The notes: generated by a model not told the origin, from the sequence alone. A stretch of 64,000 nucleotides of DNA from Paenibacillus methanolicus (GCF_008124765.1 NZ_VNHS01000001.1:806001-870000); one strand, 5' to 3'; positions 1 through 8,693 are shown, numbered from the stretch's first letter. Numbers and translations are program-made.

Positions 1-281
1 TGAATCGCTTGCACGACCATCATTTGCTGACCCATTGCGGAGCACATGACGATGCGGGCGGACGGATCGGTTTTGCGGATTTCCTTTACGGCGTCAATGC
101 CCTCCATCTCCGGCATCGTAATGTCCATCGTGACCAAATCCGGCTTGAGGTTGTTATACCGCTCGACCGCGACTAGGCCATTCTCCGCTTCGCCGACGAC
201 TTCATGTCCGCCCTTCGTCAAGATGTCCTTCAGCATGAGCCGCATGAAAGCTGCGTCGTCGACGACTAATATTTTCGCCAT
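1..281 (-). CDS. cheY: CheY-like response regulator, partial (runs off left edge)
   Basis: Receiver-domain protein; 93 codons are visible before the window edge. The N-terminus (AKILVVDDAAF) carries the acidic Asp pair at residues 8-9 and the likely phosphorylated Asp53 lies in TMDITMPEMEG, followed by MCSAMGQQ with the conserved Ser/Thr position. These are hallmarks of the single-domain chemotaxis regulator CheY, which binds the flagellar switch when phosphorylated by CheA. The start ATG at 281 follows a purine-rich AGGGGGAACGGGAA stretch. The C-terminal third is outside the window, so a fused output domain cannot be excluded, although the opening residues are typical of stand-alone CheY. 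Confidence 0.85.
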   Translation of the reverse strand, partial: MAKILVVDDAAFMRLMLKDILTKGGHEVVGEAENGLVAVERYNNLKPDLVTMDITMPEMEGIDAVKEIRKTDPSARIVMCSAMGQQMMVVQAI

Positions 282-396
282 ATGTTCCCGTTCCCCCTGA
301 GATGAAGTGTCATGTTGTTTGTTTGGGACTAGTGTAACCGGAATGCGGGTGAAAATTGTACGCTGTCCAAGCTTCCACATTTTGCTGAAGGACGCG

Positions 397-1248
397 TTAT
401 TTACCGGCGCCGCGCTCACCCGCGACATACGGTTCCACCAGCGGTTGTAGCCGTTCCAAGCCCTGCCACATGTCGCCCGGACCGTCGTAAATTAGCACGT
501 ACGCGCCGTCGAAACCGCTGCGATGCGCGACATCCAGGCAGCGCCGGAGTTCATCGGCGTCCGGTCGCCCATCCGAATCGTCCTGCGCCTTCACGTGGAC
601 CGATTGGCTTAGCGGCGCGGTCATCGCGATCTCCTCGAACTTGCCTTCTCCGCGATAATTGCCGAAATCCGTAATATAACCAAGCTTGCCTTCGGCATTC
701 CGGACGAGTTCAACGCCGTTAACGGCACGAATCGTTAATGCCTTAAAGTTTTCGCTCACGACTTGAATTCCAACCTGACGCCCGAATTCGGCCAACTCTG
801 ACAACGCTTTCGCCGACTGCCGGAGCGCCGCATGATCCGAAGCATCCGCTTCGCCGGCGATGATGCGAATCCGGCGAGCGCCGCAATCGGCTCCGATCCC
901 GATCCAGCGTTTCATCCACGCCAGATCGGACGCCCTTCGCGCTTCGTCCGGCGAGGTGAGATCGCCGTAATCAAGCAACAAGGTGTCGAATAACATATCG
1001 GCACGATCGAAACTTAATTTTAGCCGCCGCAGAAATTCCTCGTCGGTGGATGGAAAATGAAAATGGCAAATCTCGAGCGCGCGATACCCGCGCTTGCCCG
1101 CCTCCGCCGGCAGATCAAGCAATTCGATCTCCTGCGGCTGTAATTCCTCGCGCGTTGCCTGCGTCTTGTTCTGTTCGTCCCAATACGTCCAGCGTAAAGG
1201 CCCCAGCAGCCGATGCAGACTCCAGGTGCTCACCGATAAATACGCCAT
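397..1248 (-). CDS. Sugar phosphate isomerase/epimerase-like TIM barrel
   Basis: 283-residue protein of the xylose isomerase-like (AP endonuclease 2) TIM-barrel superfamily. Visible family features are the opening MAYLSVSTWSLHRLLGP, the central VVSENFKAL strand with a metal-type Glu, ITDFGNY, and SVHVKAQDD, where His and Asp/Glu would complete a divalent metal site. A start at ATG 1248 is supported by AAGGAG about 9 bases upstream. Members isomerise or epimerise sugars or sugar-like ketoses; the substrate cannot be read here. It is transcribed away from the MarR gene at 1362, which could regulate it. No sugar transporter or kinase is adjacent. Confidence 0.75.
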   Translation of the reverse strand: MAYLSVSTWSLHRLLGPLRWTYWDEQNKTQATREELQPQEIELLDLPAEAGKRGYRALEICHFHFPSTDEEFLRRLKLSFDRADMLFDTLLLDYGDLTSPDEARRASDLAWMKRWIGIGADCGARRIRIIAGEADASDHAALRQSAKALSELAEFGRQVGIQVVSENFKALTIRAVNGVELVRNAEGKLGYITDFGNYRGEGKFEEIAMTAPLSQSVHVKAQDDSDGRPDADELRRCLDVAHRSGFDGAYVLIYDGPGDMWQGLERLQPLVEPYVAGERGAGK

Positions 1249-1361
1249 GCTTGTTCGCTCCTTCGTTCGATAATGTGTACTAGACTAAGTGTAGCAGGAT
1301 CGACGTCGGGTTGAAGCCAGTTGCGCAAACAAATATACGACGCATTGAACAGGAGGACGCC

Positions 1362-1859
1362 ATGTTGGAGCCACGCATGTCGGATCGCCGACATCCCGCA
1401 TATGCCGTCGCAATCGGGACATTGAGTCTGATCAAAGAATTTCAAAAGGCGCAGGACATGCGCACGGACATGGACCGAATGACGTTCGAAATTCTGTTGT
1501 TCGTGAAATCGCAGCAAGCGGCACGTCCCATGGCACTCGCCCGGGAGCTCGGCGTCAATCCTTCCTCGATTACCCGCAGAATTCAAACCCTGATCAAAGA
1601 CGGTCTGCTGGATGCCGCAAGCGATCAGTCGGATGGCCGCTCCAGTCTGCTGCGCATAACCGAACGAGGCGATTCGGCGCTTCAGTCCTTTTTGGATCGC
1701 AGCGTGACCGTCATTCGCGAGCTGCTGGAGGATTGGGCGGACGATGATCAAGCCCGTTTCGCGGAGCTCCTGTCTCGATACGCGAACAGTATGGCTGCGC
1801 GGCGGCTATCTCGCGAGTCCATGACAGCTAACACGACGAAGGAGGATCTTGATGTTTAA
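1362..1859 (+). CDS. MarR family transcriptional regulator
   Basis: 165-residue winged-helix regulator. The recognition-helix region reads ARELGVNPSSITRRIQTL and the wing DQSDGRSSLLRITERG matches the MarR consensus D-x-R-x-x-x-L-x-L-T-x-x-G. The start at ATG 1362 is chosen because AGGAGG lies at 1351-1356 with ideal spacing; an upstream in-frame ATG at 1311 has no comparable site. The last 8 bases overlap the start of the following methyltransferase, so the two are probably translationally coupled. It likely binds the intergenic region shared with the divergent isomerase gene, but no clean operator palindrome was recognised. The ligand is unknown. Confidence 0.85.
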   Translation: MLEPRMSDRRHPAYAVAIGTLSLIKEFQKAQDMRTDMDRMTFEILLFVKSQQAARPMALARELGVNPSSITRRIQTLIKDGLLDAASDQSDGRSSLLRITERGDSALQSFLDRSVTVIRELLEDWADDDQARFAELLSRYANSMAARRLSRESMTANTTKEDLDV

Positions 1860-2649
1860 ACAATACGAGAACGCCGGTAATTTTAATGCTCGGGTCTATT
1901 TGCACGCCGCATTCGGAACCAATCCGCGGCCTTGGCCGCATTGGGTGTGGGAACAGATTCCGCCTCTGCCGGAAGCGGATATCCTTGAGCTCGGGTCGGG
2001 CAACGGCCTGCTCTGGCAAGCGAACGCGAATCGCATACCCGATGCTTGGCGGATCACGCTTTCCGACTTCTCGCCCGGCATGCTTCAGGCGGCCAAGACG
2101 TCGCTCGCTCCCATCCATGACCGGTTCGATTGGAATATGATCGACGCGATATCCATCCCCTATCCCGACGCTTCCTTCGACGTCGTGATCGCGAATCATA
2201 TGCTCTATCATGTCAGCGGCCTTGACTGCGCGCTGGCCGAGATTAATCGGGTGCTCAGACCCGACGGTCTGCTCGTCGCTTCAACGGTCGGAAGCGGGAA
2301 TATGCGGGAGATGACAGAGCTTGCGCTCGCCTTTGACGCGCATTCAAGCTACCCTGGAATCGCGTATGGCATCCAGTCCCGGTTCTCGCTCGATAAAGGC
2401 GCAAGCCTGCTCCGCAATCAGTTTGAACCTATTGATCTTCGGCTATATCCGAACACGCTGATCGTAACCGATCCTAACGCCATCCTTCGTTATCTGCTCT
2501 CATGCAACGGCCTGTTCGATGGGCTTATCATTCTCGCGCCCGAGGAGATCCAACGATTCTCCGCATTCGTCAGCCATATCGACGACGACCATCCATTCAC
2601 GATTACGACGTCAACCGGACTCTTCCTCGCTCGCAAGACAAACAAATAG
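1852..2649 (+). CDS. Class I SAM-dependent methyltransferase
   Basis: 265-residue Rossmann-fold methyltransferase (Methyltransf_11/25 type). Motif I is ILELGSGNGLLW, the acidic end of strand 2 is TLSDFSPGML, and post-motif residues are PYPDASFDVVIANHMLYHV, with DCALAEINRVLRPDGLLVAST after them. An ATG at 1852 is preceded by AAGGAGG at 1839-1845 inside the MarR gene; a TTG one codon earlier is less likely. The acceptor is unknown: a small molecule or quinone-like substrate is as likely as a resistance target. Coupling to a MarR regulator suggests an inducible detoxification or modification role, which is inference. Confidence 0.82.
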   Translation: MFKQYENAGNFNARVYLHAAFGTNPRPWPHWVWEQIPPLPEADILELGSGNGLLWQANANRIPDAWRITLSDFSPGMLQAAKTSLAPIHDRFDWNMIDAISIPYPDASFDVVIANHMLYHVSGLDCALAEINRVLRPDGLLVASTVGSGNMREMTELALAFDAHSSYPGIAYGIQSRFSLDKGASLLRNQFEPIDLRLYPNTLIVTDPNAILRYLLSCNGLFDGLIILAPEEIQRFSAFVSHIDDDHPFTITTSTGLFLARKTNK

Positions 2650-2677
2650 CACGCCTTCCCCTTAAGGAAAGCGTGCT
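2648..2677. terminator. Hairpin between convergent methyltransferase and degV genes
   Basis: Inverted repeat AGCACGCCTTCC / GGAAAGCGTGCT with one mismatch around a CCTTAA-type loop. It begins at the methyltransferase stop codon and sits between convergent genes, so it probably terminates from both sides. There is no long T run on either strand. Confidence 0.6.
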
Positions 2678-2701
2678 TAACCGCGCTTATGAAATTAGGC
2701 G

Positions 2702-3541
2702 TTACTCCGCATAATAAGAAAATCCAATCGCGCCCGGTCCGGTATGCGTCGAAATGATCGGGGTCGTCGTGCAAATGCGTACCGGTATCGAAGTGAAGCG
2801 GGCGATCTCCTGCTGCAGCCGTTCGGCCAGCGGGAGATTATCCGCATGGGAAATGCCGACGCCGCGCACGATTTTGCCCTTGATATCGGATTCGAACCGT
2901 TCCATCAACGTCCTGACGATCTGCGATGACGTTCTCACTTTCGCAACCGGCGAATAGACGCCCTGCTGCAGCATCGCGATCGGCTTGATCTTGAGGATCG
3001 TCCCCAAAAGACCGGCCGCTTTGCCGATTCGTCCGCCTTTAATCAGGTTCTCTAACGTCTCGACGACGACGAATAGCGACGTTTGCTCGAAAATTTCTTT
3101 CACTCGCGCGACAATCGCGTCCACGGTGCTGCCTTCGCGGGCCAGACGGGCCGCTTCGAGCACTTGGAAGCCGAGCGCCTGCGAGATCATCTGCGAATCA
3201 ATAACTTCCACACGGCTCTCGGACATCTCCGCCGCGGCGCAAGCCGTCGCGTAGGTTCCGCTCATCCCGCCCGTCATATGGATCGAAATAATCGTGTCGC
3301 CGTTCGCGCCCAGCCGGTCGTACGTTTCGAGGAAAGCGCCGACGGCCGGCTGCGACGTCTTCGGTAATTCGTTGGATGCGATCATGCGCTGGATGAATTC
3401 ATCCGGCGAGATCGTCACCGTATCTAGAAACGATTCGCCGTCTACGAAGATCGAGAGCGGAATCACCTCGATGTCGTACTGATTGAGCAGCTCTCTAGGC
3501 AAATCGGTGGTGGAATCGGTCACAATTTTAATGGCTGGTAT
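2702..3541 (-). CDS. degV: DegV family fatty-acid-binding protein, probable AUA start
   Basis: DegV/FakB-type protein of about 279 residues. Family proteins hold a fatty acid in a two-domain fold and present it to fatty acid kinase FakA. The opening IKIVTDSTTDLP and later SIHMTGGMSGTY and HADNLPLAERL match the family. The first canonical start (GTG 3523) would delete the first beta strand. Three to six codons earlier lies PAIKI, preceded by an ATA codon at 3539-3541, which is placed 6 bases after AGGGGGCG and just inside an upstream stop. The start is therefore drawn at the ATA. No fakA homologue is nearby. Family assignment is firm; the start is inference. Confidence 0.85.
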   Translation of the reverse strand: MPAIKIVTDSTTDLPRELLNQYDIEVIPLSIFVDGESFLDTVTISPDEFIQRMIASNELPKTSQPAVGAFLETYDRLGANGDTIISIHMTGGMSGTYATACAAAEMSESRVEVIDSQMISQALGFQVLEAARLAREGSTVDAIVARVKEIFEQTSLFVVVETLENLIKGGRIGKAAGLLGTILKIKPIAMLQQGVYSPVAKVRTSSQIVRTLMERFESDIKGKIVRGVGISHADNLPLAERLQQEIARFTSIPVRICTTTPIISTHTGPGAIGFSYYAE

Positions 3542-3650
3542 GTTATTCGCCCCCTAGTTGATATCGGCCCCATGCTGCTAGAGCCGCCAGTCATTATACG
3601 TCGTTATGCGTCTTTCGTCTCGGTTTATCGCGAATCGCCGCGCATATCGG

Positions 3651-4583
3651 CTATCGCATCGCGGCGATGCTCTCCGGTATGGCCGGGCGCACCTTGTCCA
3701 TCGCGAATTTCTTCGTTTCCACCGAGATATGGGTGTAAATCTGGGTCGTCGAAATATCCTCGTGACCGAGGAGCTCCTGTACCGTACGCAAATCCGCGCC
3801 GCCTCTCAGCAGCTCCGTCGCGAAGGAATGACGCAGCTTGTGCGCCGATAGCCGCTTCCCTCTCAGCTCCGGATGCGCTTCCATCAAGCCGGCGAGCGAT
3901 TTCCCCGCGATCGTCTGCACCATCCGTCGGCTAATTCGCCGGCCGAATTGCGAGACGAAGAACGCCTGCTCGTCCCGTCTAGACTTGGGCTTCATCCGCT
4001 GCGCCAGACAGGCTTGCAGCAGTGCTCCCAGCTCGGCGGGCAGCGGCACGTAGCGCCACTTCTCCCCTTTGCCCAGTATACCAAGAATCGTTGACTTTGT
4101 GTCGAAATCCGTCATATTCATCCGCACGATTTCGCCCACGCGCAGCCCGGCATAGGACATTAGCGCCAGGATCGCCGTATCGCGCAGCTTGTACTTGCCG
4201 GATACGAAGGTCAGCGTCTCGTCCAGCTCGCTTTTGTCCAGAAACGACGGCATCCGGTTCTTCGCCACCTTCGCCTTCGGGATGTCCATCGCCGGGTTGG
4301 CGGCGACGCGGTCGAACTCTCGCAAAATCTTATAGAACAGCCGCACGGCCGACTGGCTTCGGTTCCGGTATCGCGCGCCCGCCCCCGCTTCGCGAATCGC
4401 GGTCAAATAATGCATAACGTCGATTTTGTCCGCTTCGCCCGGAGGCTTGCCGCCTAGAGTAGCGAGGAATCGTCGCACGTCGCGCATGTATCCGGCTTGC
4501 GTTTCTTTCGAATATCCCCGGTCTTTCATATAGTTCGAGAACAAGCTCAAATCCCGCTCATATTGCTCCAACGTGTCATCCAT
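3651..4583 (-). CDS. Tyrosine recombinase, XerC/XerD-like
   Basis: About 310-residue integrase-family site-specific recombinase. The N-terminal SAM-like core-binding domain (residues 1-95) precedes a catalytic domain with all active residues visible: Arg in [10 protein letters not shown], Lys in [11 protein letters not shown], His-x-x-Arg in [12 protein letters not shown], His in [11 protein letters not shown] and the nucleophile Tyr in IYTHIS. The length and sequence fit the XerC/D chromosome-dimer and phage-free recombinase group. The second ATG (4583) is preferred because GAGG lies 8 bases upstream. There is no excisionase, repeat-flanked island or phage gene beside it, so a housekeeping role is more likely than element mobility. 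Confidence 0.85.
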   Translation of the reverse strand: MDDTLEQYERDLSLFSNYMKDRGYSKETQAGYMRDVRRFLATLGGKPPGEADKIDVMHYLTAIREAGAGARYRNRSQSAVRLFYKILREFDRVAANPAMDIPKAKVAKNRMPSFLDKSELDETLTFVSGKYKLRDTAILALMSYAGLRVGEIVRMNMTDFDTKSTILGILGKGEKWRYVPLPAELGALLQACLAQRMKPKSRRDEQAFFVSQFGRRISRRMVQTIAGKSLAGLMEAHPELRGKRLSAHKLRHSFATELLRGGADLRTVQELLGHEDISTTQIYTHISVETKKFAMDKVRPAIPESIAAMR

Positions 4584-4829
4584 TGGCATAACCTCACTTC
4601 CGTCGATCCCGCAAAAAGTCGCTTAGAATCGAAATTGCGCGAAATATAGATTTCATGCAATTTTATATTCGACAGTTGGCGTCATTTTCCTGCGATCCGA
4701 TCGCCGGTTCGCGCCTATTCTTCGCATTGGAATTATTTAAGCGAGCCGCTTGCGTCTTCCAACCTGCAATCGTTCGCGCATCCCTCCGATATCTCTTGTA
4801 GCGCAATTGAACGTCGAGGAGGACACATC

Positions 4830-5633
4830 GTGTTAGGCCGTCAAAATCGTTTCATGCTCGGGCTTGGTCTCGCCAGCTTCATGCTTAGTTCGATCATCCA
4901 TATTCTGCAGCGCAGTTTCCGCCTTTTTGGAGAAACCGCCCCGGTAGCCGGGAACTTCCCGCCTCCTGTTTATATACAGAACATTGCGATGCTCATACCC
5001 GTGTTGCTCTGGATAGCTGCGTGTCTGCTCTATCGATCCAACGATACGCATCGCCATGTACCGATGTTTGGCAGTTTGGTGCTGATCTCGTCCGGCTTGT
5101 CCGTTGTCATTGGCGGCGGAGGCAAAGCCGAGCTGCATCTCGTGTTCTTCGCGGCCATCGCGGCGATCGCCTATTATGGGCGAATCCGGCTCGTTCTCGT
5201 CTCCGCCATGATCGTGGCAGCCGTCCAAACCGCAGGGCTGGCGCTCCATCCGGGCTGGCTGTATGAATCGGCTGAGCATGGAGCGGGAATTTGGCTGCTC
5301 CATACGGCGCTGCTAGCCGTGACGGCGTCGGCGGCCGCCTTGCAAATTCGGTCCAAATCGAAGATTGAGAAAACGCTTACTTCGAACGACCATGCAGCTT
5401 CGGGTTTAGCCCACTATTTCGCCGCCGCGCATCTTGATCACGACGCCTGCGTTCAGAAGTCGACACGTGACGCGCAGCGTGACGAAGCGTCTCGGCTGCA
5501 AGTTGGTTCGGACGTAACCGGGAGCGAGCCGAGCATTCCGGTACAGCAGCCGGTACATCAAGCGAGCAATTTGGAGAAAGCGATGCGCGAGTTCGAGCGT
5601 CGGTCCGCGGCTGCTAGCCAGACGTCCTCTTAG
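4830..5633 (+). CDS. Orphan multi-pass membrane protein resembling the sensor half of a chemoreceptor
   Basis: 267-residue protein starting at GTG 4830 after AGGAGG (4815-4821). Residues 1-170 contain about six hydrophobic segments; the rest (175-267) is soluble, polar and low in recognisable domains. The fourth to fifth segment reads GGKAELHLVFFAAIAAIAYY, which resembles the conserved E-x-H-F-x-F-F motif in membrane sensor domains that normally precede chemoreceptor, GGDEF or kinase outputs. Here no HAMP, MCP signalling, kinase or GGDEF domain follows. It may be a degenerate chemoreceptor or a stand-alone membrane sensor. A strong terminator follows, so the transcript is monocistronic. Function unknown. 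Confidence 0.7.
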   Translation: MLGRQNRFMLGLGLASFMLSSIIHILQRSFRLFGETAPVAGNFPPPVYIQNIAMLIPVLLWIAACLLYRSNDTHRHVPMFGSLVLISSGLSVVIGGGGKAELHLVFFAAIAAIAYYGRIRLVLVSAMIVAAVQTAGLALHPGWLYESAEHGAGIWLLHTALLAVTASAAALQIRSKSKIEKTLTSNDHAASGLAHYFAAAHLDHDACVQKSTRDAQRDEASRLQVGSDVTGSEPSIPVQQPVHQASNLEKAMREFERRSAAASQTSS

Positions 5634-5660
5634 TTGATGGCGTTCTCCTCGCAAAATAGA

Positions 5661-5699
5661 AGACACTGCCCTCCCGATTGGGAAAGGCAGTGTCTTTTT
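5661..5699 (+). terminator. Intrinsic terminator after the membrane sensor gene
   Basis: Stem AGACACTGCC / GGCAGTGTCT around a 15-base loop, followed directly by TTTTT at 5695-5699. It faces the plus strand and also lies just past the stop of the convergent cupin gene. Confidence 0.85.
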
Positions 5700-5721
5700 G
5701 CATGCGCCCAGGCGGCCGCGA

Positions 5722-6600
5722 TTATTTCTTAAACCACGATTCCACGATCTGGTGCGCAACGGCAGGCTCGCAGCCTCTCGCGATCAAATTCGCGACCGCG
5801 GCCGCTTCGCGCAGCGACTGCTCGGCAGAGGCGTCGCCCGCTTCTTGCAGGCTGCTCCGCACCCATGGTTCGATCGCCTGCAGCGTGTCGTTCATCAGAT
5901 TGCGTTGATATGGATACGTCGGCGTTGGCGCCCCATACCCGGGTGCCGAAGGACCTGCAACGGCATATCCGCCGCCATAATACGGCTGTCCGTATTGCGG
6001 TTGCCCATAGTGCGGCGCTTGCCATGCCGGTTGAATACCCGCGTCGTTGCAGTCCGGATCTTCCTTGCCGTCCAACATATCGCAGCCTTTCGGCGGACCG
6101 AAAATAACGGATTCCTTGATCGGCGCGATCGCCTTCGCGTATTCTTCCTCGTTCACGCAGAATGCCCGATGCACGACGTCTTTCGCGCTGCGTATCAGAT
6201 CAGCTCCGAACACGATATCCGGCGTCGGCTGATCGAAGATCGTCAGGAAATGCGTTTTGTCGCTAAGCGACACGATCCAGTGGAACCAGCCTTTGGGGAA
6301 GATCGACACTTGACCGGGCTTTAAGCGGTAGGTCATCAGTTTTTGCGTGAACGGATTGAATACCGACGTGATCAGCTCGCCGCAAATGACGAACACCATT
6401 TCGGTCGTGTTCGTGTGCCAGTGCGGATTGACCATCATGCCTTTGCTCATATGGGCGTTGAAAAAGCCGTTCTCGATCGCCGGAAGCTGCTCGCCGAACA
6501 ATTGCGTAATGTAGTTTTTCGAATCGCGTTTCGCGTTGACGACTTCGGTCGAATCGCCGCTGAGCATCAGGCCTGGCGTTTTCAGTATGAAATTATCCAT
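5722..6600 (-). CDS. Cupin protein with Gly/Tyr/Pro-rich linker (paralogue A)
   Basis: 292-residue protein. Residues about 30-150 form a germin-type single cupin: the first motif HWHTNTTEM gives His, His and Glu ligands, and GWFHWIVS gives the second His, so the metal site looks intact. A short conserved tail GPPKGCDML follows, then a linker rich in Gly, Tyr, Pro and Gln (about 195-235) and a helical C-terminus. GGGAGG precedes the ATG. A shorter paralogue at 6777 is divergently transcribed. The family contains oxalate decarboxylase-like and structural proteins; the repetitive linker would suit a surface or spore-coat protein, but that is inference. Confidence 0.75.
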   Translation of the reverse strand: MDNFILKTPGLMLSGDSTEVVNAKRDSKNYITQLFGEQLPAIENGFFNAHMSKGMMVNPHWHTNTTEMVFVICGELITSVFNPFTQKLMTYRLKPGQVSIFPKGWFHWIVSLSDKTHFLTIFDQPTPDIVFGADLIRSAKDVVHRAFCVNEEEYAKAIAPIKESVIFGPPKGCDMLDGKEDPDCNDAGIQPAWQAPHYGQPQYGQPYYGGGYAVAGPSAPGYGAPTPTYPYQRNLMNDTLQAIEPWVRSSLQEAGDASAEQSLREAAAVANLIARGCEPAVAHQIVESWFKK

Positions 6601-6776
6601 GGGTGCGGTTCCTCCCTGTGTAGGTAAACGTCCATTTACTGTATGCCTAGCCCGCCTAATGTGTCACATGTGAAAACCGCCGTGAACAATGGGCACATAC
6701 CCGCTTCGCGCGCATAAGATGCGTACATCAGGATGTTCGCTCCTACCCCCATCGGAAAGGCAGGAATCGAAAGACC

Positions 6777-7475
6777 ATGAATGCGAATGTGGATTTCACG
6801 TCGCCGGACGCGCGGTTTTTTTTCGACTTGACGAAAAACCAGACGACGAAGAAGGACGCGCAAAATTACATGAACACGCTCTCCATCAACCAGCTGAACA
6901 CGCTCGGGAACGTCTCCTTGCTGGATATTTATTTGAGCAAATCCAATATCGTCGAGCCGCACGTCCATCAGAATGCGTCCGAGCTCGTCTACCTTGTCTC
7001 GGGCGGCGCGGTCGTCTCGCTGATCAACCCGTTCACGAAACAGCTAATCCATATCCCGGTTGCGCCGGGTCAAGTCGCCAACGTGCCGCAAGGTTGGTGG
7101 CACTATGAAATCGCGACCGAGGACAATACGCATATAATCGCGATATTCGATGCGCCCGTGCCGGAATTCATCGCGGGTTCGGATCTGCTGCGCCTCACGC
7201 CGGCCAGCGTCTTCGCGCATTCATACTGCCTGGATGAAACGAAGGTGAAGGAGACGCTCGCGCCGATTACCGATACGGTTGTCATCGGTCCGCCGTCCGG
7301 CTGCCATGCGGCCGCTCCCCACTCCCCTGCTCAGCCTCAACCGCAAGCGCACCGGAGCCCGCATGCGTACGATTATTACGGGCAGACGATCTCGCAGGCG
7401 GCGCATGACGCCAATGAACCTTCGGCCGTGCCCGGCAACGGATGGCAAGGCTGGCAGAAGCGGAATTCCTGGTAA
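6777..7475 (+). CDS. Cupin protein (paralogue B)
   Basis: 232-residue paralogue of the divergent gene at 5722-6600. The cupin ligands are present as HVHQNASEL and GWWHYEIA, and the characteristic tail recurs as GPPSGCHAA, followed by a His/Pro/Gln-rich linker and a short Tyr-Gly stretch rather than the longer Tyr/Gly-rich linker of copy A. The pair shares a 176-base intergenic region, so they are likely co-regulated. The start ATG at 6777 follows a purine stretch GGAAAGGCAGG about 15 bases away plus GAAAGA close by, a modest site. Substrate or structural role unknown. Confidence 0.72.
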   Translation: MNANVDFTSPDARFFFDLTKNQTTKKDAQNYMNTLSINQLNTLGNVSLLDIYLSKSNIVEPHVHQNASELVYLVSGGAVVSLINPFTKQLIHIPVAPGQVANVPQGWWHYEIATEDNTHIIAIFDAPVPEFIAGSDLLRLTPASVFAHSYCLDETKVKETLAPITDTVVIGPPSGCHAAAPHSPAQPQPQAHRSPHAYDYYGQTISQAAHDANEPSAVPGNGWQGWQKRNSW

Positions 7476-7494
7476 CCGAGCGGTTCGCTCGGGC

Positions 7495-7528
7495 AAGCAT
7501 CCGCCCGAATCGGGCCGGATGCTTTTTT
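7495..7528 (+). terminator. Intrinsic terminator after cupin B
   Basis: Stem AGCATCCG(G) / CCGGATGCT with a GC-rich inner stem CCCGAATCGGG, then TTTTTT. It separates cupin B from the repeat protein gene. Confidence 0.85.
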
Positions 7529-7637
7529 CGCGCCCGACATACATAAATCGATTGGATTGGAACACCCTAGAACATGTTGCACTACCGGAAAGTGCCAATC
7601 GCCCTTCCGGCTACACCATGTACAGGAGGCAATGCGA

Positions 7638-8693
7638 ATGCGTCAAATCATGCTGAGGCCGGATTTAAGGACTGCTGGCGGCGAAGTCAGCGATATTCTG
7701 CTGGATGGCCGGTACGTCGGCACGCTTACGATCGTCTACCGGGAAGGCGACCGGGCTGCCGGCTCCGCCCAATTAGACGAAGGCGTGCTCCCGAAGTCGG
7801 ACAAAAAAGAAGTGATCGCGTTCCTCCAGCAATATGTGCAAATGTTCAGCAATGCCGTGCTGGCCGAACACTGCGACGTGCTGATTACATACAGCGGCTA
7901 TGACCGCATCGTCTCGTTTAAAGACGGTCTGGAGACCGATCTTGCGAACGGCTATTCTTCGTTTACGGACGAGTTCCCGACCGATGAACAAGATTTCGAT
8001 GCGGACGATGATGAGGATGACGACGAGGAGCTCGAATACGAGTGGCAAAGCAGCGACGAGGACGTGAGCTTCGAGCTTGTCGTCATCGAGGAAGACGAAG
8101 AATCCGCCGAATACCATGTCTATGACGATAACGACAGCCGTGTAGCCAAGATCTATCTCGGCATCGAAGAAGGTCAGGTCAGCGGCGACGTCAACTGGAA
8201 GTACGAGCCGGACGAAGATGCCGTCTCTTTTATCACGGAGCTGATCATTCGCGACTTCGACGACAAACAGATGCACGGCTTCCAGCTGCGTCATCTGCAC
8301 AAAGGCACGGTCATCCAAACGGCGGAAATGACGCCGGACGATGCGGACTCGGATGAGGACGAAGACGCCTTCAGCTGGCAGGCGGCGGACGATCTGTTCG
8401 AAGTCGTGCTCGTGCGCGACGACGGCGATGCGTTGACCTACGAGATTTACGACCCGGAAGAAGACGGTAACCACCCGATCGGTACCGCCACTGTCGACAT
8501 TCACCAACGGAGGCTCAGCGGGTATATCGATTTTCGCGATCTGATTCAGGTCGAGAACGCCGCGGAGATCGCCGCGATTCTCATGCGCGAGCTAGATAAG
8601 GAACGCGACTACGACGGCTTGAATTTGTCGCTCATGCATCGGAACGAGCATCTCGACGATATCGTGATCGATAATGAACCGGTCGATGTTTAA
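7638..8693 (+). CDS. Acidic protein built from three divergent repeats, function unknown
   Basis: 351-residue, strongly acidic protein that I do not recognise. Three modules of roughly 80 residues repeat: about 10-80 (DILLDGRYVGTLTIVYREG ... AFLQQYVQMF), about 140-225 (FELVVIEEDEESAEYHVYDD ... GQVSGDVNW ... DGFQL-like HGFQLRHL) and about 255-340 (FEVVLVRDDGDALTYEIYD ... RRLSGYIDF ... YDGLNLSLM). Asp/Glu-rich linkers (about 110-130 and 235-250) separate them. The start is ATG 7638, 8 bases after AGGAGG (7624-7629); the ATG at 7632 is too close. No signal peptide or membrane segment. It stands alone between two terminators. Confidence 0.7.
   Translation: MRQIMLRPDLRTAGGEVSDILLDGRYVGTLTIVYREGDRAAGSAQLDEGVLPKSDKKEVIAFLQQYVQMFSNAVLAEHCDVLITYSGYDRIVSFKDGLETDLANGYSSFTDEFPTDEQDFDADDDEDDDEELEYEWQSSDEDVSFELVVIEEDEESAEYHVYDDNDSRVAKIYLGIEEGQVSGDVNWKYEPDEDAVSFITELIIRDFDDKQMHGFQLRHLHKGTVIQTAEMTPDDADSDEDEDAFSWQAADDLFEVVLVRDDGDALTYEIYDPEEDGNHPIGTATVDIHQRRLSGYIDFRDLIQVENAAEIAAILMRELDKERDYDGLNLSLMHRNEHLDDIVIDNEPVDV

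Noticed and set aside
3651..4583. Tyrosine recombinase as mark of a prophage or integrative element
   Set aside because: No phage genes, excisionase, tRNA target or flanking repeats are near; the protein fits the XerC/D type.
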